A DNA stretch of 64,000 nt, from the NCBI RefSeq assembly GCF_022347725.1, contig NZ_JAKRGB010000011.1, positions 1-64,000 on the forward strand. The letters run 5' to 3'. This stretch comes from Ruegeria sp. Ofav3-42. Its GTDB lineage: Bacteria > Pseudomonadota > Alphaproteobacteria > Rhodobacterales > Rhodobacteraceae. The translations under genes were made by a program, and so were the position numbers. Below the pieces are notes generated by a model, which saw only the letters and a list, made by a program, of their open reading frames with translations, was not told where the DNA came from and searched no databases. This document shows, one piece after another, positions 25,952 to 34,293 of the stretch (its first letter is position 1; the number at the start of each line of letters is the position of its first letter).

Positions 25952-27103
25952 TCAGACCGTCGCGTCGTAGCTGTAGATCCAATCGTATTTCCGCGACAGT
26001 CGCGGGCCAATTGCCATCAGAGCGGCCTGTGCGGCCAACCGCATCGGGCCGCGTAGATGGAAGTTGCGGGCATTTGCCCCGGCCGCAGCGACCACTTTCC
26101 GCGTTCTTGGGCGGCGGCGAGTTTCGTATGCGGTAAGCGCTTGCCGGATACCAGACTGCTCATCGAAGGACCGCGCCAATACCCACGCGTCTTCAAGCGC
26201 CAGGCAAGCCCCTTGTGCCATAAACGGCAGCGTCGGATGAGCCGCATCGCCCAAAAGGGCCACACGTCCGTTTTGCCAGCGCCGTGCAACGGGGCGCAGG
26301 AACAAAGCCCATATGTGAGGGTCCTGAACCTGTTTCAAAATTTCTCCGACAGGGCCGCCAAATTCGGCAAATCGCGCCCGCAGATCTTCCGGGTCACCAC
26401 GCCGACGCCAGCCTTCTTCCCGCCAGTCGGAACGCTCTTCAATGGCCACAATGTTCATCAGCATTTGGTCGCGAAGGGGATAGGTTACCACGTGCCGCCC
26501 CGGCCCCATTGTCAGAGCCGCCTTCGGTTTTTCGACACGGTGTTCCCAAGGAATGGTCGCGCGCCAAGCCACCTGACGTGTAAACTCGGGCGTCTCGGGC
26601 CCGTTCAGATCCGTGCGGATTTCACTGCGCCCGCCATCGGCAGCAATCGCACAATCAACCCGCATTCGCGTACCGTCGTCCAGACCGATTTCGGCTTCTG
26701 AAGGGTGTTTACGTGTCTGCAAAACACGCGCGCCCAAGCGAAACACAACGCCTTCGCGCAGGGCTGCACGGTGCAAGAGGTCAAGCAAATCAGCGCGATG
26801 ATAGTAATAAGTCGCCCCGGCGGACGGAGCCGGAAGCCTGCTGACCAGGCGCCCCGCCCGGTAATCGCGCAGCTCCGTTCCGTATGACCGCACGCCGGCC
26901 TCGGGCACCTCGCCCACGACATTCAAAGCGCGCAGCACGACCATTCCATTTTCACTGATCTGCAGGCCTGCGCCGACTTCGGTCAGTTCGGCTGCCTGCT
27001 CAAAAACCGTGACCTGTGCCCCGCGTTGCCGCAACGCCAGAGCGGCCGCGATTCCGCCAATACCCCCACCGATAATGCCAATTTTCAAACCGTTGATATT
27101 CAT
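25952..27103 (-). CDS. FAD-dependent monooxygenase, salicylate-hydroxylase-like
   Basis: This is a class A flavoprotein hydroxylase of 383 residues. The FAD dinucleotide motif GIIGGGIGGIAAALALRQRG is at the N-terminus, the DG motif at DCAIAADGGRSEIR, and the second FAD motif at RVALLGDAAHPTLPFMAQG. These match the 3-hydroxybenzoate/salicylate hydroxylase group, so an aromatic substrate is likely, but no aromatic pathway genes flank it. The dksA terminator lies just upstream, so it is probably transcribed on its own. Confidence 0.88.
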   Translation of the reverse strand: MNINGLKIGIIGGGIGGIAAALALRQRGAQVTVFEQAAELTEVGAGLQISENGMVVLRALNVVGEVPEAGVRSYGTELRDYRAGRLVSRLPAPSAGATYYYHRADLLDLLHRAALREGVVFRLGARVLQTRKHPSEAEIGLDDGTRMRVDCAIAADGGRSEIRTDLNGPETPEFTRQVAWRATIPWEHRVEKPKAALTMGPGRHVVTYPLRDQMLMNIVAIEERSDWREEGWRRRGDPEDLRARFAEFGGPVGEILKQVQDPHIWALFLRPVARRWQNGRVALLGDAAHPTLPFMAQGACLALEDAWVLARSFDEQSGIRQALTAYETRRRPRTRKVVAAAGANARNFHLRGPMRLAAQAALMAIGPRLSRKYDWIYSYDATV

Positions 27104-27121
27104 GGCACCGGCTTAAAGCAA

Positions 27122-27150
27122 AAACGCCGGAGCGTAAGACCCCGGCGTTT
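27122..27150 (-). terminator. Terminator of dksA
   Basis: On the minus strand AAACGCCGG and CCGGCGTTT form a nine-bp stem followed by a short T run. It lies 25 bases beyond the dksA stop and before the monooxygenase gene. Confidence 0.85.
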
Positions 27151-27174
27151 AAGAATTCTGTGTTTTCTCAGCGA

Positions 27175-27597
27175 TCAATCGTCGCGGTGAACCTTCTCGC
27201 GACGCTCGTGGCGCTCTTGTGCCTCAAGCGTCATGGTCGCGATTGGACGTGCGTCCAGACGTTTCAGCGAAATTGGGTCGCCCGTCATCTCGCAATAGCC
27301 GTACTCACCCTCTTCGATCCGGCGCAGGGCCGAGTCGATCTTTGCCACCAGCTTGCGCTGACGATCACGGGTCCGCAGTTCCAGCGCGCGATCGGTTTCT
27401 TCGCTTGCGCGGTCTGCGACGTCCGGAATGTTACGGGTGTTGTCCTGCAGCCCTTCGATCGTATCGCGGCTGCCTGCCAAAAGTTCATTCTTCCAGTCCA
27501 GCAGCTTACGGCGAAAATACTCTAACTGCTTGTCGTTCATAAATGGTTCGTCTTCGGCTGGACGATAATCTTCCGGCAGAAATACTTCCTGCTTCAT
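27175..27597 (-). CDS. dksA: RNA polymerase-binding factor DksA (one-cysteine form)
   Basis: DksA binds the RNA polymerase secondary channel and works with ppGpp on rRNA and amino-acid promoters. The 140 residues start MKQEVFLPEDYRPAEDEP, the usual alphaproteobacterial start, with GAGGGAG upstream. The coiled coil carries DVADRASEETDRALELRTRD with the Asp/Ala tip. The zinc-finger region has only one cysteine (C102, in YGYCEMTGDPISLKRLDARP), where the E. coli protein has four, so zinc binding is lost or altered. The frame stays open to 27702, with another ATG at 27651 (MSGEGKVTG) that also has an AAGGGG site; an N-terminally longer form cannot be excluded. Confidence 0.93.
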   Translation of the reverse strand: MKQEVFLPEDYRPAEDEPFMNDKQLEYFRRKLLDWKNELLAGSRDTIEGLQDNTRNIPDVADRASEETDRALELRTRDRQRKLVAKIDSALRRIEEGEYGYCEMTGDPISLKRLDARPIATMTLEAQERHERREKVHRDD

Positions 27598-27970
27598 TTT
27601 TGCTCCCTCGGTGTGGCCTGCAACGCCGGTCACCTTACCTTCACCTGACATGCGGCAATCCCCTTCTGCGGAGCGTTTATCCGACACCGTCCCGAATGTC
27701 ACTATGGAAACGTCGTCGGGCGCGCCGCGCCTTTACGTCGTCTAAATATGAGACTTTTAACGGGAAAACTTTGTTTTTCTGTGAATATTGGCAGGCTTTT
27801 TTTGGGCGACCACGAATTTGTCGCGGCCATTGTTAGCGCCCGAATCAACCAAAAGCGTTGAAGTCTCACGTCAAATTCGCCCCGAGCGACGCAGCGACCC
27901 GCCTTGTCAAATTTTCTGCCCCACTATAACCCCGTTGGACAGATGCCGCGCGATACTGAATGAGGGGCCC
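27598..27970. other. Divergent intergenic region dksA / MoxR
   Basis: These 373 bases should hold promoters for both genes. There are A+T-rich tracts (around 27750-27810) but no boxes that I could place reliably, no RNA gene and no repeat. Open frames that run through it are in-frame upstream extensions of the flanking genes. Confidence 0.4.
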
Positions 27971-28816
27971 ATGACCGCACGTTTCCAAGGTACAGCAGAA
28001 TATGTTGCCACTGATGACCTGACCATTGCGGTGAACGCCGCCGTCACGCTGGAACGCCCCCTTTTGGTCAAGGGCGAACCCGGAACCGGCAAGACCGAAC
28101 TGGCCAAGCAAGTCGCCGGTGCGCTGGGTTTGAAGATGATCGAGTGGAACGTCAAATCCACCACCCGCGCGCAACAAGGTCTGTACGAATATGACGCCGT
28201 AAGCCGCCTGCGCGACAGCCAGTTGGGCGACGAGCGCGTTCACGACGTTTCGAATTACATCCGTAAGGGCAAGCTGTGGCAAGCGTTTGACGCCGACGAG
28301 AAAGTCGTGCTGCTGATCGACGAGATCGACAAGGCGGATATCGAGTTTCCGAACGACCTGTTGCAGGAGCTCGATAAGATGGAGTTCCACGTCTACGAGA
28401 CCGGTGAGACGATCAAGGCCAAGAATCGCCCGATCGTGATCATCACGTCTAACAACGAGAAAGAACTGCCCGACGCGTTCCTGCGCCGCTGCTTCTTCCA
28501 CTACATCCGCTTTCCGGATGAGGCGACCATGCGCCGGATCGTTGAAGTACACCATCCGGGCATCAAGGATGCGCTGCTGACCACCGCTCTGACCCAGTTC
28601 TACGAGATCCGTGAAACACAAGGTTTGAAAAAGAAACCGTCAACCTCGGAAGTTCTGGATTGGCTGAAGTTGCTGCTGGCCGAAGACCTCACGGCAGAGG
28701 ACCTCAAACGCGATGGCGCGAATGCACTGCCCAAACTGCACGGCGCGCTCCTGAAAAACGAACAAGACGTGCATCTTTTTGAGCGTCTTGCCTTCATGGC
28801 CCGCAGCAAACGCTGA
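27971..28816 (+). CDS. MoxR-family AAA+ ATPase
   Basis: This is a 281-residue AAA+ ATPase of the MoxR/CoxD group, chaperone-like proteins that work with a VWA-domain partner to activate enzymes or complexes. Walker A is VKGEPGTGKTE (about residues 34-44), Walker B VVLLIDEIDKAD, sensor 1 PIVIITSNNEKELPDAFLRR. The ATG at 27971 follows GAGGGG; the open frame upstream is non-coding. Its VWA partner is encoded 2.1 kb downstream in the same run of genes. Confidence 0.92.
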   Translation: MTARFQGTAEYVATDDLTIAVNAAVTLERPLLVKGEPGTGKTELAKQVAGALGLKMIEWNVKSTTRAQQGLYEYDAVSRLRDSQLGDERVHDVSNYIRKGKLWQAFDADEKVVLLIDEIDKADIEFPNDLLQELDKMEFHVYETGETIKAKNRPIVIITSNNEKELPDAFLRRCFFHYIRFPDEATMRRIVEVHHPGIKDALLTTALTQFYEIRETQGLKKKPSTSEVLDWLKLLLAEDLTAEDLKRDGANALPKLHGALLKNEQDVHLFERLAFMARSKR

Positions 28817-28934
28817 GATAGATGAACACTCGGTGATCCCTGCTTGCCTTGCGGGGGTCCGGGTGTCAGCATTAGCGTCAGGGCCGTCCGGCGTCGTCGG
28901 GCATTTTCCGACCTGATGACATAGGAGCCATTGT

Positions 28935-29384
28935 TTGCCTGACATCCTTAATATCCGAGCGTTGCAGCCTGCAGACCGCGCCGAATGGGCCGACATGTGG
29001 CGCGACTATCTGGCGTTTTATGAGACAACCGTCCCGGATGGGACCTATGACAGCACCTTCGCCCGGCTGCTGGGGGATGACCCCAATGATTTCTCGTGTT
29101 TCGTGGCCGAGGCGAACGGCAAGCTGGTCGGTCTGACCCATTACCTTTTCCATCGCCATGCGTGGAAAGTTGAAAGCGTCTGCTACCTGCAAGACCTGTT
29201 CGCCCGTCCGGAATCTCGCGGAACCGGCGTTGGCCGCGCATTGATACAGGCGGTTTATGACGAGGCCGACCGACAGGGCGCGCCTTCGGTCTATTGGCTC
29301 ACTCAGGATTTCAACCACACCGCCCGCAAACTCTATGATCGTATTGGCAAAGAGACACCCTTTATCCGGTACCAGCGTCCATGA
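28935..29384 (+). CDS. GNAT family N-acetyltransferase
   Basis: A 149-residue GNAT acetyltransferase with the acetyl-CoA loop around CYLQDLFARPESRGTGVGRA (the R/QxxGxG/A signature is RGTGVG). The start codon is TTG at 28935, with AGGAG seven bases before it. The end overlaps the next gene by four bases (ATGA). The substrate is unknown. It lies between the MoxR gene and the DUF2927 lipoprotein. Confidence 0.85.
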   Translation: MPDILNIRALQPADRAEWADMWRDYLAFYETTVPDGTYDSTFARLLGDDPNDFSCFVAEANGKLVGLTHYLFHRHAWKVESVCYLQDLFARPESRGTGVGRALIQAVYDEADRQGAPSVYWLTQDFNHTARKLYDRIGKETPFIRYQRP

Positions 29385-30748
29385 TGCGATGGGCCGTGAT
29401 CCTCGTCGGCCTGGCAATGGCCGGGTGCACGTCGGTCACGCCGCCTGAACCGCAGACCCGCGTTAAGGTGATCGAGGCAAATTTGCCGCCAGCCAAGGCG
29501 TTCACTTCGACCCGCCCGATACCGCCAGCCCGATCAAACGCAAACATCTCGGATGATTTCCTTGCGTTGCACTTTGCGTTGGAAGGCGGCACCAAACTCC
29601 CAGTGTTCACCCGGTTCGAAACGCCGGTCACTGTGCGCCTGACGGGATCGCCGACGCCGTCTATGCAGCGCGACCTGACGCGTTTGCTGTCGCGGCTGCA
29701 GCGTGAGGCCGGGATCGATATCCGGCAGATTTCCGAAGGTCAGGCGAATATCACCATTGAGGCCGTCAGCCAAAGCCAGATACAGCGTCTTTTGCCGCAA
29801 GCCGCCTGTTTCGTTGTTCCCAATGCCTCGAGCTTTGAGGAATACCGCAAGGATCGACGGAAACGGAAAAGCAGCTGGACCGCATTACGCAGCCGCGAAC
29901 GTCTTGGCATCTTCATCCCTTATGACGCCAGTCCACAGGAAAAGCGCGACTGCCTGCATGAAGAGCTGGCACAGGCGCTGGGGCCGCTCAACGACCTGTA
30001 CCACCTGCCGGATTCGGTGTTCAACGATGACAACATCCACACCATTCTGACCGGATTTGACATGCTGATCCTGCGGACAGCCTATTCGCCGCAACTGCAG
30101 AGTGGCATGACCCGCGAACAGGTCGAAGCCGCCCTGCCCGGCATTCTCAGCCGCCTGAACCCGCGCGGTGACGCGCTGCCCAAACAACTTGTCTCGGCGA
30201 CCCCGCGTGAATGGATCAACGCCGTCCAGAAATCACTTGGTCCGGGGCCAGGCACACGCACCCGGATCAAAGCCGCGGAAAAGGCCGTTCAGATCGGAAA
30301 GGCGCAGGGCTGGACGGACCATCGCCGGGCTTACCCGCATTATATTCTGGGGCGTATGGCGCAATTCGATAACCCTCGGGAAGCGTTGCAGCAATACGAA
30401 ATTGCTTTGCAATTTCTGCGTTCTACACCGGGAACCGAAATTCATCAGGCCTATGTGACAACGCAGACTGCAGCCTTCGCGCTTGCCCAGGGCAAAGGCC
30501 CCGAAATTCTGCCTGAACTGGACAAGGCCATCGCGGTTATGACCCGCGCCGAGAATGCCTCTCAGCTGGCCACATTGTTGCTGTTGAAATCCGAGGCGCT
30601 CAATCAGGCCGGGCGCCCCAATCAGGCACGTTCCGTCAGGCTGGACAGTCTGGGGTGGGCGCGATACGGCTTTGGCTCGGAAGTCGTGGTGCGGTCGCTG
30701 ATGCAGGAAGTTGCCGAAGCTCCGTCCACCAACAACAGAGGCGGATAA
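29381..30748 (+). CDS. DUF2927 lipoprotein with TPR-like C-terminus
   Basis: A 455-residue predicted lipoprotein: MMRWAVILVGLAMAGCTSV has a clear lipobox with the lipidated Cys at residue 16. The central part matches DUF2927 (LPVFTRFETPVTVRLTG; REAGIDIRQISEGQANITI; RDCLHEELAQALGPLNDLYH; DSVFNDDNIHTILTGFDMLI). The C-terminal 140 residues look like TPR helices (NPREALQQYEIALQFLRSTP; NASQLATLLLLKSEALNQAG). The function is unknown. It is coupled to the GNAT gene by a four-base overlap and followed closely by a tiny membrane protein and the VWA gene. Confidence 0.82.
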   Translation: MMRWAVILVGLAMAGCTSVTPPEPQTRVKVIEANLPPAKAFTSTRPIPPARSNANISDDFLALHFALEGGTKLPVFTRFETPVTVRLTGSPTPSMQRDLTRLLSRLQREAGIDIRQISEGQANITIEAVSQSQIQRLLPQAACFVVPNASSFEEYRKDRRKRKSSWTALRSRERLGIFIPYDASPQEKRDCLHEELAQALGPLNDLYHLPDSVFNDDNIHTILTGFDMLILRTAYSPQLQSGMTREQVEAALPGILSRLNPRGDALPKQLVSATPREWINAVQKSLGPGPGTRTRIKAAEKAVQIGKAQGWTDHRRAYPHYILGRMAQFDNPREALQQYEIALQFLRSTPGTEIHQAYVTTQTAAFALAQGKGPEILPELDKAIAVMTRAENASQLATLLLLKSEALNQAGRPNQARSVRLDSLGWARYGFGSEVVVRSLMQEVAEAPSTNNRGG

Positions 30749-30751
30749 CGC

Positions 30752-30922
30752 ATGGTCGTAGTTTTGGGAATGGCGATACTGGGGGCGATCCTTGGCGCGC
30801 TGACCGCACGCAAACGCAATGGCAGCGGCGCGGATATGGCCCAATACGCCGCGGGTTATGGCATCGCCTTCGCGCTGGTCGGGCTGGTGCTGTCCCTGAT
30901 CCTTGTCCGGTTGGTGGGTTAA
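30752..30922 (+). CDS. 56-residue membrane protein
   Basis: A short frame of 56 codons fits exactly between the DUF2927 gene and the VWA gene, three bases after one stop and three before the next start. It encodes two hydrophobic helices (MVVVLGMAILGAILGALTA and AFALVGLVLSLILVRLVG) joined by a basic/polar turn (RKRNGSGADMAQYAAG). Its placement and composition argue that it is real. The function is unknown. Confidence 0.7.
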   Translation: MVVVLGMAILGAILGALTARKRNGSGADMAQYAAGYGIAFALVGLVLSLILVRLVG

Positions 30923-30925
30923 CGC

Positions 30926-32110
30926 ATGTTTCTGCCCTTTTTTGAGAACCTTCGCAAAGCAGGCATTCCCGTATCCTTGCGCGAATACCTGACTTTTCTG
31001 GAAGGCATGAAAAAGGGTCTGGCCACTTATGACGTCGAGGCGTTCTACTATCTGGCCCGCGTGTCGATGGTGAAAGACGAACGCAATATCGACAAGTTCG
31101 ACCGCGCCTTTGCCGCCAGCTTTGAGGGGCTGGATGAGATCAGCTTTGAGCAGGTTCTCGAAGCTGTCGACATCCCCGCCGAATGGCTGGCCAAGATGGC
31201 CGAGAAACACCTCAGCGAAGAAGAAATGGCCGAGATCGAAGCACTTGGCGGCTTTGACAAGCTTATGGAAACCCTGCGCGAGCGTCTCAAGGATCAGGAA
31301 GGCCGCCACCAGGGGGGCAACAAGTGGATCGGCACCGCCGGAACGTCTCCGTTCGGAGCCTATGGGTACAACCCCGAAGGGGTGCGTATAGGTCAGAAAG
31401 AAAGCCGCCATCAGCGGGCGGTCAAAGTCTGGGACAAGCGTGAATTCAAGAACTTAGACGACACGGTTGAACTTGGTACGCGCAATATCAAAGTCGCACT
31501 GAAACGCTTGCGCCGCTGGGCGCGCGAGGGTGCGGCGGACGAGCTGGATCTGGACGGTACCATCCGCGCCACAGCGGAACATGGCTATCTGGATGTCCAG
31601 ACCCGGCCCGAGCGTCACAACGCGGTCAAGGTGCTGCTGTTTCTGGATGTCGGCGGCTCGATGGACCCGCATATCAAAGTTGTTGAAGAGCTGTTTTCTG
31701 CTGCAAGAACCGAGTTCAAGCATCTGGAATACTACTACTTTCACAACTGCCTTTACGAAGGTGTCTGGCGCGACAACCACCGCCGCTGGGACCAACAAAC
31801 CCCGACTCACGAAGTGTTGCGGACCTATGGCCCGGACTACAAGTGCATCTTTGTCGGCGACGCCTCGATGAGCCCCTACGAGATCGCCTATCCCGGCGGT
31901 GCGAACGAGCACTGGAACCAGGAGGCCGGTCAGGTCTGGCTGCAGCGGGCGCGGGATCAGTGGTCGTCAAACCTGTGGATCAACCCTGTGCCCGAAAAGT
32001 ACTGGGAGTACACCCATTCCATCGGCATGATCCGCGAGATTTTCGAGGACCGCATGGTGCCGATGACACTTGCCGGTCTGGAACAGGGTATGCGGGAACT
32101 GACCCGATAG
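30926..32110 (+). CDS. VWA-domain protein, CoxE-like
   Basis: A 394-residue cytoplasmic protein of the CoxE/VWA family that normally pairs with a MoxR ATPase. The VWA domain begins near KVLLFLDVGGSMDPH; the metal-site motif reads DVGGS (D241) rather than the canonical DxSxS, as in other CoxE-type proteins. The N-terminal part (FLPFFENLRKAGIPVSLREY) is the usual helical region. It closes the MoxR-GNAT-DUF2927-small membrane protein-VWA run. Confidence 0.88.
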   Translation: MFLPFFENLRKAGIPVSLREYLTFLEGMKKGLATYDVEAFYYLARVSMVKDERNIDKFDRAFAASFEGLDEISFEQVLEAVDIPAEWLAKMAEKHLSEEEMAEIEALGGFDKLMETLRERLKDQEGRHQGGNKWIGTAGTSPFGAYGYNPEGVRIGQKESRHQRAVKVWDKREFKNLDDTVELGTRNIKVALKRLRRWAREGAADELDLDGTIRATAEHGYLDVQTRPERHNAVKVLLFLDVGGSMDPHIKVVEELFSAARTEFKHLEYYYFHNCLYEGVWRDNHRRWDQQTPTHEVLRTYGPDYKCIFVGDASMSPYEIAYPGGANEHWNQEAGQVWLQRARDQWSSNLWINPVPEKYWEYTHSIGMIREIFEDRMVPMTLAGLEQGMRELTR

Positions 32111-32161
32111 CGGGGTGCACCGCTGGGCGCGGTCAAATCCTGAGCGGCTATAGCACTCCAA

Positions 32162-32830
32162 TCAAATCTGCAGGACCGGAGCCCACGCAATCCGGAACGA
32201 AACTGCGAGGAAAAACAACACACTGCCCGTCAAAACGAAGACATGCCAGATCGTATTGTGAAACGGCAGCCAATCGAGAAGATAGAAAGCTATGCCAACG
32301 GTATAGACGATACCGCCAGTGATCATCAGCACCACGACAGGTTGCGACAAATCTGCCAGCAGCGACTGACCGGCCCAAATGGCCGCCCATCCCATCAACA
32401 CGTAAAGCGCCAGCCCCAACCAACGGAACCGGTGTGGGTCGACCATCTTCAGGATCGACCCAAGTGTCGCCGAGGACCAAAGCCCGATCATGAGCCCTGG
32501 CATCTGGGCACCTGAAAGCAGGATGAACGGCGTATAAGTGCCCGCTATCTTAACATAAATCCCCGAGTGATCGAGCTTACGCAACAGGTCTGCCCATTTT
32601 TCGGATTGCACCATGTTGTACAGGGCGGAAAACGTCAGCATAAGAATGAGAGTGACACCATAGACCGAAGCCCCCACCACCGCCGCGGACTCCGATCGAT
32701 AGAGGGCCGTCAAAACAATGAGGATGGGCACAGCGACAACCGCAGCGGTCAAACCAAGCAGGTGAACGACACCGTCACTGACGCGTTCAGCGCGGCTATA
32801 GGCCGGGCGGATATCGGCAAAAGACCACAT
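32162..32830 (-). CDS. Hemolysin III / PAQR family membrane protein
   Basis: A 222-residue integral membrane protein with about seven helices, of the hemolysin III (YqfA, PAQR) family. Family signs are YSRAERVSDGVVHLLGL at the N-terminus, the Ser/His-containing LTFSALYNMVQSEKWADLLR, KLDHSGIYVKIAGTYTPFIL and the C-terminal LLDWLPFHNTIWHVFVL with the metal His. The ATG at 32830 (MWSFADIRPAYSRAE) fits the family start; an earlier ATG at 32905 is possible. The biochemical role is unknown. Confidence 0.88.
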   Translation of the reverse strand: MWSFADIRPAYSRAERVSDGVVHLLGLTAAVVAVPILIVLTALYRSESAAVVGASVYGVTLILMLTFSALYNMVQSEKWADLLRKLDHSGIYVKIAGTYTPFILLSGAQMPGLMIGLWSSATLGSILKMVDPHRFRWLGLALYVLMGWAAIWAGQSLLADLSQPVVVLMITGGIVYTVGIAFYLLDWLPFHNTIWHVFVLTGSVLFFLAVSFRIAWAPVLQI

Positions 32831-32990
32831 AACTAATAAGCTATGGCCCAGATTGCCCCTCGGCAAGTCGGACGGGCGGCAGGTTTCAGTCCACTCACCG
32901 CACATTGATCAGCCGAGAGCGAAGGCTTTATCCACATGTCGACCGCGTTTTTCGGTTGCCCCTGCGACGCGCGGAACCCATATCTATACC

Positions 32991-33680
32991 ATGCTTCGCC
33001 TGACCCCGATCCTGCTGGCCATAGCCTATGCCGTTGTGATGTACCGGATATCCGTCTGGCGCACGCATCGCGAGTTGGATGCCAAATCGACCGAGCTGGC
33101 CGACCCGGCCCTCAAACGCATGACCGACCGGTTGGCCGCAGCGCTCGAGATTGATCGGGTTCCTGTTTACATCTACGAGATCGACCCGGTGAATGGTTTG
33201 GCGGCACCGGATGGCAGGATATTCATCACACGCGGGTTCTATCGCAAATTTCGCAGCGGCGAGGTGTCCGCCGAAGAGATGGCGAGTGTCATCGCCCATG
33301 AACTTGGGCATGTGGCGCTGGGGCATGCGCGACGTCGGATGATCGACTTTTCGGGGCAGAATGCCCTGCGGACGGCATTGATGATGTTGTTCAACCGCTT
33401 CATTCCGTTCATTGGTGCGTGGATTGCAAACATGCTGACCCACCTGCTGGCGTCGCGTCTGTCGCGTGGGGATGAGTATGAGGCCGACGAGTATGCCGCC
33501 GCGCTGCTGACCAAGGCGGGGATCGGGATCGGCCCGCAGAAATCGCTGTTCCACAAGCTTGAAGACCTGACACAGCAACGGGCTGGGGTCGTTCCTGCCT
33601 GGCTGATGAGCCATCCCAAAACAGATGAACGGGTCGCGGCGCTGGAGGCGCTGGAACGGCGGTGGGGTACGGACGGTTAG
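32991..33680 (+). CDS. M48 family zinc metalloprotease
   Basis: A 229-residue membrane-anchored protease. One N-terminal helix (LTPILLAIAYAVVMYRISVW) precedes a peptidase M48 domain with the zinc motif SVIAHELGHVALGHA and the third-ligand region GDEYEADEYAAALL. The C-terminal SHPKTDERVAALEAL is also typical. The ATG at 32991 gives a start right before the helix; upstream codons are not conserved-looking. A likely role is membrane protein quality control, by analogy with HtpX. Confidence 0.88.
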   Translation: MLRLTPILLAIAYAVVMYRISVWRTHRELDAKSTELADPALKRMTDRLAAALEIDRVPVYIYEIDPVNGLAAPDGRIFITRGFYRKFRSGEVSAEEMASVIAHELGHVALGHARRRMIDFSGQNALRTALMMLFNRFIPFIGAWIANMLTHLLASRLSRGDEYEADEYAAALLTKAGIGIGPQKSLFHKLEDLTQQRAGVVPAWLMSHPKTDERVAALEALERRWGTDG

Positions 33681-33690
33681 GTTCAGGCAG

Positions 33691-33740
33691 CGAGGGGCCA
33701 GCCCCTCGCGCTCCCCGAGGTATTTTTGGCCAGATGAAGA
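33691..33740 (+). repeat. Bipartite intergenic repeat, copy 3
   Basis: The hairpin CGAGGGGC-CA-GCCCCTCG (33691-33708) is followed by the core CCCGAGGTATTTTTGGCCAG and ATGAAGA (33714-33740). It lies in the 70-base gap between the convergent M48 and PIN genes. Confidence 0.85.
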
Positions 33741-33750
33741 AGATCCGGAC

Positions 33751-34293
33751 TTAGGTGGTGAGGGCTTTGCCCAGACGCGGCAGGCGCGCCTTTTTCATCA
33801 GGCCACGCAATGTCCATTGATCCCCCGAAAGCCGGTTCGCCTCGGACAGGACGCGGTTGGCTGTCGTGGTCATGCCTTCGGGGTCGAATTGCCAGAAACC
33901 ATATAGCAAGGAGTCGGGGTCACGGCGCTCAAGCCCTTCTTCAGACAGAATGTTTTTGGGGAAATCCTTGGCGTTCACCGTGACGATCACGTCCGCAGAG
34001 GACGCCACGGCCGTTGCCAGCACATGAATATCGGCGCTGTCCGGCAGCCAGAGATGCTGTTCGACATTAGTTGCAGCAGGAAACTCGGCCTTGGGCCAAT
34101 TGGCTTGTGCCAGCGCGATTTCTGCGCGGGCCTGTGCTTCGCCCTCGGGCCCGAGTTTTCGTGCGGCGCGGGCCCACTCCTCAAGGATGCGTGCAGACCA
34201 AAAGGGTGTGAAATGACCCAACCGGGCCGCGCCCAATAGCATCTCTCGCATCACCGTTGGGTAGATGACGCAGGTGTCCAGAACCGCCTTCAA
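33751..34293 (-). CDS. PIN-domain protein
   Basis: A 180-residue PIN-fold ribonuclease-like protein. The acidic metal residues are visible in MKAVLDTCVIYPT (D6), ILEEWARAARK (E) and LPDSADIHVLATAVASSADV (D). NAKDFP is the usual fourth-strand motif. It starts four bases inside the end of the RNA methyltransferase gene, so the two are translationally coupled. No antitoxin gene is adjacent, so a toxin role is not supported. The pair matches what I recall as the Rhodobacter RSP_2648/RSP_2647 families. Confidence 0.85.
   Translation of the reverse strand: MKAVLDTCVIYPTVMREMLLGAARLGHFTPFWSARILEEWARAARKLGPEGEAQARAEIALAQANWPKAEFPAATNVEQHLWLPDSADIHVLATAVASSADVIVTVNAKDFPKNILSEEGLERRDPDSLLYGFWQFDPEGMTTTANRVLSEANRLSGDQWTLRGLMKKARLPRLGKALTT

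Noticed and set aside
33751..34293. Toxin-antitoxin module with the PIN protein as VapC
   Set aside because: No small antitoxin frame is next to it; it is coupled to a methyltransferase gene instead.
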